This document shows, in pieces, positions 1-7,068 of a DNA stretch of 64,000 nucleotides (position 1 is the stretch's first letter; every line of letters starts with the position of its first letter). The notes beneath the pieces were generated by a model that ran no database searches, was not told where the DNA came from, and was given only the letters and a program-made list of their open reading frames with translations. A program made the translations under genes and the position numbers. This DNA is from Fusibacter sp. A1 (lineage in GTDB: Bacteria; Bacillota; Clostridia; Peptostreptococcales; Acidaminobacteraceae): the NCBI RefSeq assembly GCF_004125825.1, contig NZ_QQWI01000006.1, positions 1 to 64,000 of the forward strand, given 5' to 3'.

Positions 1-202
1 GAAACACTTCTATGCTTGTACACAAGAAGGCACTGAGAATCAAGTGTATCTAAGTCTGATCATGTACTGCTTGCTTGCACTATTTAAACAAAGCATCATA
101 ACAAGAGGGACACTGGATAAAATTAGAATCGCTATTCGAGCGAGTATTTATCAGCCATTTGAACTAGTAAAACCAAAACTTGAAAAGCTGACACCTTATT
201 AA
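1..202 (+). CDS. C-terminal fragment of a DDE (IS4-like) transposase
   Basis: The frame starting at base 2 is open for 66 codons to a TAA at 200-202 and is cut by the window edge. The residues NQVYLSLIMYCLLALFK resemble the hydrophobic helix near the C-terminus of IS4/IS1634-type transposases, after the last catalytic glutamate. No terminal inverted repeat could be recognised downstream, so it is unclear whether the element is intact outside the window. Bases 203-394 hold no gene that I can see. The family call rests on a short stretch and is tentative. Confidence 0.45.
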   Translation, partial: KHFYACTQEGTENQVYLSLIMYCLLALFKQSIITRGTLDKIRIAIRASIYQPFELVKPKLEKLTPY

Positions 203-394
203 TTGGATGTAAGTGAATAAGTGCTCCAATCACTGTGCAATGAGACCTTCTTGTTGAGGTTGTTCTTTTTTCAATCATCAGCGGAAGGTTGAGTAAAAAT
301 TATACAATAATAGGTTTTTTATCTATATCAAGAACAAGCTCAAGTGTGTTAATGCAACGCCAGTGAATACGTATGACAAATAAGAGTCATGAAT

Positions 395-433
395 AATAGT
401 ACTTCTTTTGAATGATGCAAGAGAGGTACTATT
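395..433 (-). terminator. Hairpin at the end of the TetR gene
   Basis: The arms AATAGTAC (395-402) and GTACTATT (426-433) are inverted and overlap the TetR stop codon at 429-431. The T-tract on the minus strand is poor, so termination may be weak. Confidence 0.4.
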
Positions 434-935
434 TTTCTATCAAGTCCATGATAATATCTGTCATCTCTTCTGCTGACTCTTTCATGCCTGTTTTAATCCA
501 ATGCTCTGTTATCTTGAATATCCCTGCTGTATTGAACATTCTTTTGTATAAATCAGTCTCTTTAACGACTTCAAAGAAAGACATAGTCATAAGACTATAT
601 TCTTCTAGCAGAGGAATCAGTTGGTTATTTTTAATGAGTAAATCAATATGCCTTGCAGAATGCATCATTTGAAAGTGACTGAGTAATAAATCTCCAATAC
701 TCGCATTCTTCATTTTTGAAAGTAGTTTACCTTGCTCAATAGTGTACTTAGAAAAGTAATGATAAATAACCTTATCTTTGTCCTCAAAATGACGGTAGAA
801 AGTCATCCTCCCTACACCAGCTTTCTTTATGATATCAGAAGCCTTTATCCTATCATAATCTTCTGATTCCATTAATTCCAATAGTGCATTTACAATCATC
901 ATTTTCGATTCTTCTTTTTGTTCTTCTCTTTTCAT
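429..935 (-). CDS. TetR/AcrR-family transcriptional regulator
   Basis: A 168-residue protein, a little shorter than the usual 180-220 for the family. The N-terminal helix-turn-helix spans about residues 25-55 and contains GVGRMTFYRHFEDKDKV, the typical TetR recognition-helix pattern. The C-terminal half is helical and would be the ligand-binding and dimerisation domain; its ligand cannot be predicted. An AGGAGG-like site lies just upstream of the ATG. The gene is divergent from the membrane-protein/hydrolase pair at 1066-2692, and the shared 130-bp gap contains facing promoters with a palindrome, so it probably represses both itself and that pair. Confidence 0.85.
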   Translation of the reverse strand: MKREEQKEESKMMIVNALLELMESEDYDRIKASDIIKKAGVGRMTFYRHFEDKDKVIYHYFSKYTIEQGKLLSKMKNASIGDLLLSHFQMMHSARHIDLLIKNNQLIPLLEEYSLMTMSFFEVVKETDLYKRMFNTAGIFKITEHWIKTGMKESAEEMTDIIMDLIEK

Positions 936-975
936 GGTACACCTCCTGACTTCTGTATCACTTTATGTCATTCGC

Positions 976-1004
976 TTGAATTAAGTTCAATTCATTTATA
1001 TAAT
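976..1004 (+). promoter_or_regulatory. Divergent promoter region with palindromic operator candidate
   Basis: On the plus strand TTGAAT (976-981) and TATAAT (999-1004) are 17 bp apart, a good sigma-A promoter for the gene at 1066. On the minus strand TTGAAC and CATAAA, also 17 bp apart, could drive the TetR gene. The palindrome TTGAA-TTAAG-TTCAA (976-990), extendable as TGAATT...AATTCA to 994, overlaps both -35 boxes and is the likely TetR operator. GTATCA (955-960) and TGATAC (1015-1020) form a second, widely spaced inverted pair. Confidence 0.55.
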
Positions 1005-1065
1005 AACACAAAACTGATACTTTATCCCACATTTTACGATAAGTATACTACAAGGAGGAATTAAA

Positions 1066-1740
1066 ATGACACACAAAAGAAAAACAATCATCAATTGGTC
1101 AATCATCACACTTATATTTATCCTATTTTTAACTTGGCATGGTGCTTTTGATAGACCGCTGAACCAGGCTGAAGTTGATGAGCTTATGACTAAATATCAT
1201 GCAGCAGACCTTGGTACTGATACTAACAAAGAAGATCTTAGAGAATTCTTAGAAAGTGGTGATGGTAAACCAGTCTATATGATAAACGTCATAAAAAATT
1301 ATGATCAGCCTAAACTAACAGATGCTATGATAGAAAAAGGTATGACAACGGACATGACGGCTGAAGAAGTACTCGCTGACTATACAGGTTTTGTCTTTCC
1401 TTACCTTATAAAAAATGGTTCTTACCCGATTTACACTGGAACTGCTCTCCTAGATTCTCAAGAAGTATGGGGAATCGAAAATGCAACTGAATGGTCAAGT
1501 GGTGCTATCATACGCTATAAAGACAGAAGAACCATGATAGAAATGGCCACTGATCCAGCATTTGCACAGTTCCATGACAGTAAAATTGCAGCTATTGAAA
1601 AAACAGTCTCTTACCCTTTGACAACTCAAATGTATTTTGTTGACTTAAGCTATTTTATGTTTGTTCTTCTTGCTTTAATTGGTTCGCTCGTACAATTCTT
1701 TATTAACAGGAGGTCAAAACATGAAAAAATCACTGACTAG
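1066..1740 (+). CDS. Membrane-anchored protein with a DUF1330-like domain
   Basis: This 224-residue protein has a hydrophobic helix near residues 9-25 and another near 190-212, with a soluble region between them. The middle contains GDGKPVYMINVIKNY, GSYPIYTG and EWSSGAIIRYKDRRTM followed by a DPAFAQFH segment. This pattern resembles DUF1330/NIPSNAP-type dimeric alpha-beta barrel proteins, for which no single reaction is established. A strong AGGAGG lies 7 bases before the ATG. It overlaps the start of the hydrolase at 1721, so the two are probably co-expressed under the divergent TetR regulator. Function is not known. Confidence 0.6.
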   Translation: MTHKRKTIINWSIITLIFILFLTWHGAFDRPLNQAEVDELMTKYHAADLGTDTNKEDLREFLESGDGKPVYMINVIKNYDQPKLTDAMIEKGMTTDMTAEEVLADYTGFVFPYLIKNGSYPIYTGTALLDSQEVWGIENATEWSSGAIIRYKDRRTMIEMATDPAFAQFHDSKIAAIEKTVSYPLTTQMYFVDLSYFMFVLLALIGSLVQFFINRRSKHEKITD

Positions 1741-2692
1741 AACCCTCATGGCCCTTGGTAGTATACTCAGTTTATTCATCATTATTGGAATAGTTATATG
1801 GTATTGGCCAGCAGGAGATTATGGTGATTTCACCGTTATTAATGAAGATGGTACAATCGTATATGAATATATTGAGACGAATGGCATTACCCTGCATGTC
1901 GCACTTTCAGGACCCGAGGATGGTGAACCGGTATTCTTACTTCATGGTTACCCAGATGCAAGTTTTGGGTGGCGAGATCAAATCATTGCATTAAGCGAAG
2001 AAGGTTATCGAGTGATTGCACCAGATCAAAGAGGTTTCAATCTTAGTGACAAACCTAAAGGACTCGATAATTATACACCTGAAAATCATGCTAATGACAT
2101 ATTGGGTTTAGCTGACCACTTTGGTTATGATACTTTTAACATAGTGGGTCATGATTCTGGGGTTGTTGTCTGCTGGAATATTGTAGACAAACACGAAGAC
2201 CGTGTTGATAAAATGGTTACAATAAATACACCTCATCCAAAGGTCTTATTTGAATTTCAAGAAGCAAATGAAGAACAAAGAAAAAAAAGCCAATATGCCT
2301 ACTTTTTCAGAACACCCTATATTCCTGAAATTGCACTCAAATTTAACGATTATGCCCTTATGAGTAAGTCCATGGAAGACTCTTTCACAGAAGAAGAAAT
2401 CAATGAATATAAGCGAGCCTGGTCACAGAAAGGGGCCAACACCGCCATGCTCAACTGGTATCGTAATTTGTTTACACAACCTGAAACTGAAGTGCCAAAT
2501 AGAGTTGTTGATGTTCCATTATTAGTTATATGGGGAAAACAAGACCCCCACATGATGTGGCAACAAGCTGAACCATCCTCTAAGATGTCAACCAAAGGGT
2601 CGGTAGCGTATATTGAAGAAGCTACCCACTGGGTTATGAGGGATACACCCGATGAGCTAAACAAACTTTTATTAGACTTTCTTAAAGATTAA
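1721..2692 (+). CDS. Membrane-anchored alpha/beta hydrolase, epoxide-hydrolase-like
   Basis: The ATG at 1721 follows AGGAGGTC and is preferred to an upstream in-frame GTG at 1679, giving 323 residues. Residues 8-28 form an N-terminal membrane anchor or uncleaved signal. HGYP (75-78) is the oxyanion-hole motif, and GHDSG (143-147) places an aspartate, not serine, at the nucleophile elbow, as in epoxide hydrolases and haloalkane dehalogenases. WGKQDP and ATHWVMRD near the C-terminus supply the likely acid and histidine. The start overlaps the preceding gene by 20 bases. The substrate is unknown; the paired TetR gene suggests an inducible response to a hydrophobic compound. Confidence 0.8.
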   Translation: MKKSLTRTLMALGSILSLFIIIGIVIWYWPAGDYGDFTVINEDGTIVYEYIETNGITLHVALSGPEDGEPVFLLHGYPDASFGWRDQIIALSEEGYRVIAPDQRGFNLSDKPKGLDNYTPENHANDILGLADHFGYDTFNIVGHDSGVVVCWNIVDKHEDRVDKMVTINTPHPKVLFEFQEANEEQRKKSQYAYFFRTPYIPEIALKFNDYALMSKSMEDSFTEEEINEYKRAWSQKGANTAMLNWYRNLFTQPETEVPNRVVDVPLLVIWGKQDPHMMWQQAEPSSKMSTKGSVAYIEEATHWVMRDTPDELNKLLLDFLKD

Positions 2693-2713
2693 AATAATCA
2701 AATCAACTCATTA

Positions 2714-2743
2714 AAATAAATCATAGTAAGCTATGATTTATTT
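2714..2743 (+). terminator. Rho-independent terminator after the hydrolase
   Basis: AAATAAATCATAG (2714-2726), a TAAG loop and CTATGATTTATTT (2731-2743) form a 13-bp stem ending in a run of T. It ends the TetR-controlled pair. Confidence 0.85.
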
Positions 2744-2905
2744 TTTTATACAATAGTTACTGTCACTTACCGCTATTTCAATTTGTTCATGCTCAAAACC
2801 ACTACCATCTACATCGTATGGAAGTAAGTTGTTTTATGAATCTAAATTTCTATAACTCACTACAATTTCTATATCGTCCGATAAAATAGTTGGAATTTTC
2901 GGTTT
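2738..2905 (-). pseudogene. Decayed 3' end of an unidentified gene
   Basis: One minus-strand frame reads about 50 residues of protein-like sequence (IPTILSDDIEIVVSYRNLDS, stop, then NNLLPYDVDGSGFEHEQIEI and on to CIKK) and ends at a TAA at 2738-2740. A single TAA at 2834-2836 splits it and a TAG lies just upstream near 2900. The composition looks coding but I do not recognise the family. It is probably a relic of a mobile element that also included the recombinase. It overlaps the hydrolase terminator. Confidence 0.35.
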
Positions 2906-3036
2906 TTTTAGTTTCTACTCATAATAAAAGAAGAACCCCTAGATATCAACAGATTCGAGGGTTCATTCGACACTTTTCTATATTAAGCTTTTAGCAACAG
3001 CCGCACATATCAGAATTTATTCTACTTCTTCGATGT

Positions 3037-3211
3037 AAAAACTTACAAACTCAAAAACTTATAATTTGTAAGTTTTTGAATCATCTATATAATTTACTTT
3101 AAATGAGGCAGTATTACTACTTTTTCGCCTTAAAAATATTAAAACAAAAAACTTATTATCAATAACTTATTAATTAGTAAGTTTTTTTGTGTAAATAGTA
3201 AGTTTTTTTGT
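3037..3211. repeat. AT-rich inverted and direct repeats built on TAAGTTTTT
   Basis: AAAAACTTACAAA (3037-3049) pairs with TTTGTAAGTTTTT (3065-3077), a perfect 13-bp inverted repeat. CAAAAACTTA (3052-3061) with TAAGTTTTTG (3069-3078) is an alternative fold. AAAAAACTTA (3146-3155) pairs with TAAGTTTTTT (3178-3187). TAGTAAGTTTTTTTG occurs at 3175 and again exactly 21 bp later at 3196. No open frame of useful length spans this stretch. It lies between the decayed gene and the recombinase unit. Confidence 0.7.
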
Positions 3212-3229
3212 TTTGTTAGAAATTAATAT

Positions 3230-3355
3230 TTTACCAAAACTTCTATCTACTTTACCAAATTTTTTTGCGAGTTTACCAACAATGGGAAGCACTTTTCCAA
3301 AACTCTAATTATTCTTTCCAAAATATCTACTTAGTTTACCAAAATAATTTATTGT
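3230..3355. repeat. Six TTTACCAAA-type motifs at exact 21-bp spacing
   Basis: Copies of a TTTACCAAA-like nonamer begin at 3230, 3251, 3272, 3293, 3314 and 3335, every interval being exactly 21 bp (two helical turns). CC at positions 5-6 and AA at 7-8 are invariant; the 12 bases between copies are not conserved. This is the layout of iterons or a phased operator array. The repeat is also a whole number of codons, but both the plus frame and the matching minus frame carry stops. It lies about 120 bp upstream of the recombinase unit. Confidence 0.75.
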
Positions 3356-3478
3356 ATTGAGGTTATTTTATACACCTACAGATATTTAGATAATCTGTCC
3401 CTTATCACTAAAAGAAATCAGTAATGATGTAAATTGCTTAGTAACAAGACTATGTTTCTTTGATCGGAGGAGCATAGT

Positions 3479-3634
3479 ATGGATAAAATTAAGAAAACCA
3501 AAACTTTTAGTGAGATTTTTATACTTTTTTTAGTTGATGAACTTGAGCATAGAGCAAATGAGGATTACAATGATAGTAAATTAGAAATGGTCACTTCCAA
3601 GAATAGTGAAAACAACTTGGAGGTGGAACAATGA
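3479..3634 (+). CDS. Small 51-residue ORF preceding the serine recombinase
   Basis: The ATG at 3479 follows GGAGG (3466-3470) at good spacing. The frame runs 51 codons to a TGA at 3632-3634 that overlaps the recombinase ATG (ATGA). The product is charged, begins with a lysine-rich stretch and has a short hydrophobic FILFLVDEL segment. I do not recognise it. Overlapping stop and start codons indicate translational coupling to the recombinase, so it may be a small regulatory or accessory protein of that element. Confidence 0.55.
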   Translation: MDKIKKTKTFSEIFILFLVDELEHRANEDYNDSKLEMVTSKNSENNLEVEQ

Positions 3635-5103
3635 AAGCAGTAGGATATATTAGAGTCTCGACAGATAAAATAGAGCAAGAAGATTCACAAGACAACCAAA
3701 AGACGCTCTTTATACAATATATTAAGGAAAGAGGTTTTGAATTCGGTGGTTTTTATGAGGATGTTGAAAGTGGTACCAAAGAAGAACGAAACGGACTCAA
3801 TAAACTTCTAGATCATGCTGAAGATAAGAAATTTGATATCATAATTTCCAAAGAATTATCCCGTCTTGTAAGAAATGTAGAACTGGCTTATCGTATCAAA
3901 CGTATCATAGTGAACAATCGGATTCATTTAATTACATTAGATGGTCTAGTTGATACAAAAGATCCAGCTAAGCAAAATATGTTTGGTTTATATGCATGGA
4001 TATTTGAACAAGAATCAGTTCGGATATCAACTCGTATTAAGTCTGTCTTCAGAAGTAAAATGAAAGAAGGCAAATTTCTTGGTTCATCAGCTCCTTATGG
4101 CTATGAAATTAGTAAGGATAAGTCATTAATTATTAGAGCAGACAGCGCCCCACTTGTTGTTAAAGAAATCTTTGAACTCTTTTTAAAAGAAAACAGTTTT
4201 CAAGGTATTGCTAAACTACTAACAAAAAGAAAAATACCAACACCAGCAACTGTGGCTGGAAAAAGCAATGCTGGTGACTTTTGGCATGGTTCTACAATCA
4301 AGAAGATTTTAACCAATCCACATTATATTGGTGATTTAGTTCAAGCTAGAGAAGAAAACATCAGCGTCATTAATCGTAAAAGAATACCAGTTGCCAAGGA
4401 AAATCAAGTGGTCGTAAAAAATACACATGAGCCAATTATCGACAAGAATACTTTTGAACTTGTCCAAAGCATCCTTTCTAAACGAAAGAAGAAAGGTAAA
4501 GGTAAACATAAAACAGTAACCTATCTATATACGAATTACCTCTATTGCAAGGACTGTGGCAGCGCATTAAAGTATCTCAAGCAACGAAAGGGTTATGTCT
4601 GTGGTAAGTATCATCGCTATGGGAAGGATATTTGTACATCTCATGTTATAAAAGAGGATGTTATTTCCATAAGAATTCAGAACGAATTAAAGGCTTTAGC
4701 AGAAAGCATTAATACAGAAGATCTCATTCAATCACTTCAAGCTATTGAAAAAGGTAATAGTAAACGTTTCAATGAAGTAAAGCAACTTGAAAGAGCTATT
4801 AAAAGCAACCTTTTGAAAAAGGAGAAGCTTCTGGACTTACTACTTTCTAGTACAATTGATGAAGATATCTATCATCTAAAAATGAATAAGCTAAAAAAGG
4901 AATCACTTGCTTACGAAGAAAATCTACTACAACTAAAATCTCAATCTAAAGATGATATCTACTCGCATGAACGGTTAATCAAAGAAATCACTGAAATTAA
5001 GTCCTTCGATACCATTAATCGAAATGTACTTCAAAAGTTCATTGATAAGGTAATCGTTAATGAGGATAGTACCTTTAGCATTCAGTATAACTTTAAACTA
5101 TAA
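3631..5103 (+). CDS. Large serine recombinase (site-specific)
   Basis: A 490-residue protein of the large serine integrase/transposase class. The resolvase-type catalytic domain occupies about residues 1-150 and begins AVGYIRVSTDK, making Ser10 the nucleophile. A recombinase domain follows (about 160-270, with PYGYEI and NPHYIGDL), then a zinc ribbon with CKDCGS and VCGKYHRYGKDIC, and a lysine/leucine-rich coiled coil about 365-440. An AGGTGG site lies inside the preceding small ORF. Such enzymes integrate and excise phages and mobile elements. No relaxase, phage structural or resistance genes lie next to it, so either the rest of the element is lost or the enzyme is solitary. Confidence 0.92.
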   Translation: MKAVGYIRVSTDKIEQEDSQDNQKTLFIQYIKERGFEFGGFYEDVESGTKEERNGLNKLLDHAEDKKFDIIISKELSRLVRNVELAYRIKRIIVNNRIHLITLDGLVDTKDPAKQNMFGLYAWIFEQESVRISTRIKSVFRSKMKEGKFLGSSAPYGYEISKDKSLIIRADSAPLVVKEIFELFLKENSFQGIAKLLTKRKIPTPATVAGKSNAGDFWHGSTIKKILTNPHYIGDLVQAREENISVINRKRIPVAKENQVVVKNTHEPIIDKNTFELVQSILSKRKKKGKGKHKTVTYLYTNYLYCKDCGSALKYLKQRKGYVCGKYHRYGKDICTSHVIKEDVISIRIQNELKALAESINTEDLIQSLQAIEKGNSKRFNEVKQLERAIKSNLLKKEKLLDLLLSSTIDEDIYHLKMNKLKKESLAYEENLLQLKSQSKDDIYSHERLIKEITEIKSFDTINRNVLQKFIDKVIVNEDSTFSIQYNFKL

Positions 5104-5124
5104 TAGCAGGGCATTGCCCTGCTA
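5104..5124. terminator. Hairpin between recombinase and GNAT genes
   Basis: TAGCAGGGC, loop ATT and GCCCTGCTA form a 9-bp GC-rich stem directly after the recombinase stop. No T-tract follows on the plus strand, so it is a stable hairpin more than a textbook terminator. Bases 5125-5198 hold nothing else recognisable. Confidence 0.5.
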
Positions 5125-5198
5125 CCTAAACTAATCTATTCTGATATCACCGAAAAACACTCGAAATGTGTTGTGTGTTGATGACTACTCGCACTGTT

Positions 5199-5870
5199 TC
5201 AGGAATCTTGTCGTGTAACAGGTTGTGTCATAGAAGCATATGCTTCATTTGGAGTAACTGGTAGCCGCTCTTGTACATTTTGCATTAATTGGCGATTGTT
5301 CTCTACAAATTTAGCTTTATCTAATTTGAAAGCTAACCCATCATAATTCTTTCCATTGACTTGACGCAGATCTTTCTTCCGTTCAATCTCGACAAAACCA
5401 CACCTATCAGCGAGTTTGACCATACCAATATTACCAGACCAGGTTCCACAGTAAAGACTCAGATCACCTGTAGTATTAAATAAATAAGCCAGCCACAATT
5501 TTAAAGCTTTCTCACCCATTCCCTTTCCCCAATGATCTTTTTCACCTATAAAAATCCCGATATAGCGACGTTCCTCTCCATCGATTTCTTTGATATATTC
5601 ACTCACAGAGCCTATATGCACCTGTTCCTCAACACAGATCTGTAGTCTTCTCCACACATCTGGTTTAGGTCTTGACATAATCCGGGTAAGTCTTTCTCTA
5701 ATCTCATCAGGATCACTCTGGTGGTCATCCCATGGAGAATCCTGTTTTAACCACTCTGTTTCAACAGTATGCCACCTGACATAGTTTTCAATATCTGAAT
5801 TAATAGAACTTCTAATCTGTACGTCCCCATTACTCAATAGAAAAACTTCTTTATTCTCATTAGTTGTCAT
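5199..5870 (-). CDS. GNAT-family N-acetyltransferase
   Basis: A 223-residue protein with the GNAT fold of the RimJ/RimL or aminoglycoside 6'-type group. IGIFIGEKDHWGKGMGEKAL carries the acetyl-CoA pyrophosphate-binding loop (GKGMGEKA). The later SGNIGMVKLADRCGFVEIER is the conserved motif in which a neighbour-side asparagine precedes the helix. The last 35 residues extend beyond the domain and look unstructured. The substrate cannot be told from sequence; an aminoglycoside is possible but unproven. It is convergent with the recombinase and lies in the AT-rich segment, consistent with acquisition. Confidence 0.8.
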   Translation of the reverse strand: MTTNENKEVFLLSNGDVQIRSSINSDIENYVRWHTVETEWLKQDSPWDDHQSDPDEIRERLTRIMSRPKPDVWRRLQICVEEQVHIGSVSEYIKEIDGEERRYIGIFIGEKDHWGKGMGEKALKLWLAYLFNTTGDLSLYCGTWSGNIGMVKLADRCGFVEIERKKDLRQVNGKNYDGLAFKLDKAKFVENNRQLMQNVQERLPVTPNEAYASMTQPVTRQDS

Positions 5871-5925
5871 AATTATCCCCCATTTTCTTATTTAATCTTC
5901 GTTGCGAACTTAAATACAATCTCTT

Positions 5926-6657
5926 TTATAGTGTCACTTCAAGCACACCTACATTGCCAAGGGATAATTCCTGTTCAATCTTCCCTTTATTATAGACATA
6001 GCACCCACCATGGGCCCTGTTTTCATCTACACTAAAGCTGTTGATCATGAGTACCTTTTGGCCTGTTTTTCCTGCTTGCTCAGCATATTCTGCACTTACA
6101 CTCTCTTGCCAGTCTTTAACACTGTAGTCTATGTATAGTGGCCACAACAAATAATCTGCCTTTACCTTTTGTACTGCATCTAGGTTTTCCTGATGGAAGA
6201 GATCCCCACAAATAAGAGTCGTAAATGTTTTACCACCAAACTCAAAAGTGTTTAGCTCTTTACCTTCTTTGTACATATCTGTGGCTATAGGTTCTTTCCA
6301 GCCTTCAGATACCCTGCGGAAAAGATTGATGATCTTACCCTTTGAATCAATGACCACATTTGATGAATACAGTTCATTGCCTTCTCTTTCGATAAAACCA
6401 AAAGAAATTCCTGTAGCTTGGTCTTTAGCGAAATTCTTTAAGTCAGCCATCAGTGGTGAATCTAAACTGATGGCGATGTCTAAATCCTTTTCATAATCCC
6501 ATGTTAAACCTTCAAAGCCTTGTATGTAACTTTCGCCAAAGAAGAGCATGTCTAAGTGGTTATTATTTTTTACATAGTATTTTATTTCTTTAATCTGGTG
6601 GTCGATGTCTCCATCAATGAATGTTGCAGCAACTAAGCCAATTTTTAGACTAGTCAT
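5926..6657 (-). CDS. Carbon-nitrogen hydrolase (nitrilase superfamily), atypical lysine position
   Basis: A 243-residue protein with the alpha-beta-beta-alpha nitrilase pattern. Glu42 in FFGES and Cys150 in LICGDLFHQ are two members of the catalytic triad. At the position of the usual lysine (RK in the family) the sequence reads NLFRRVSEGWK, so the residue is arginine, with a lysine six residues on. Members hydrolyse nitriles, amides or carbamoyl groups. It lies 55 bp upstream of the GNAT gene on the same strand and the two may be co-transcribed. Activity and substrate are uncertain because of the altered triad. Confidence 0.75.
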   Translation of the reverse strand: MTSLKIGLVAATFIDGDIDHQIKEIKYYVKNNNHLDMLFFGESYIQGFEGLTWDYEKDLDIAISLDSPLMADLKNFAKDQATGISFGFIEREGNELYSSNVVIDSKGKIINLFRRVSEGWKEPIATDMYKEGKELNTFEFGGKTFTTLICGDLFHQENLDAVQKVKADYLLWPLYIDYSVKDWQESVSAEYAEQAGKTGQKVLMINSFSVDENRAHGGCYVYNKGKIEQELSLGNVGVLEVTL

Positions 6658-7068
6658 TAATCCCCCTATTTTTCCTACGAAATCTATTTATACATAGTCT
6701 AGCATATCAATTCGGGAAAGTAATTTTTAACCTAATTTTTCCATGATAAGATAATTTTAATTAATAAAGTAACGAACAAGATTCTCATTTCTGTCAAAGG
6801 GAACGCCTTTGTTCAAGGGTTTGATACGGATTAGGTGGTGGTTATAGACTCTATATAATCGTGTTTTTGGACACATCGCTGAAAGTGAGGGCGCACATAA
6901 GGCCTAAAGAACGTCGTTTGTTCTAAAGGCCCCTACATTTGGGAATTTGATTTTAGAGAGGCGACCACTAGGGTCGCTACTACGCGAAAGATGGCGGGCG
7001 CTTTTGTGGGCTTTGGCTTGAGTATGGAAAAAGGCTGTTGCAAGTTTGCAACAGCCTCATTTTGTCTT
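6658..7068. other. 411-bp intergenic region with several hairpins; possible structured RNA
   Basis: No convincing ORF is present. TATAAT at 6854-6859 could be a plus-strand -10 box, with a weak -35. Downstream, GGCCTAAAGAAC and GTTCTAAAGGCC (6901-6931) pair with two internal A-A mismatches, and GCGACC/GGTCGC (6961-6976) forms a tight stem. GC content is higher than in the preceding AT-rich segment. The block ends at the terminator at 7033-7056. It may be an unidentified small RNA; it does not match 6S, SRP, RNase P or tmRNA as I know them. Confidence 0.3.
7033..7056 (-). terminator. Terminator of the SEC-C gene
   Basis: GGCTGTTGCAA (7033-7043) and TTGCAACAGCC (7046-7056) form an 11-bp arm pair. 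On the minus strand it is followed by TTTTT, right after the SEC-C gene stop. On the plus strand a weaker TCATTTTG tail allows bidirectional action. Confidence 0.85.

Noticed and set aside
2925..2965. tRNA-like or plus-strand terminator element (GAACCC...GGGTTC)
   Set aside because: The arms resemble part of a T arm but no cloverleaf or acceptor stem could be built.
3230..3355. CRISPR-like array
   Set aside because: The repeated unit is only nine bases with 12-base gaps and no cas genes are nearby. It fits iterons or a phased operator better.
5199..5870. Aminoglycoside-resistance acetyltransferase
   Set aside because: The GNAT fold is clear but nothing in the sequence sets the substrate. 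The same caution applies to the APH-family kinase at 15725-16654.
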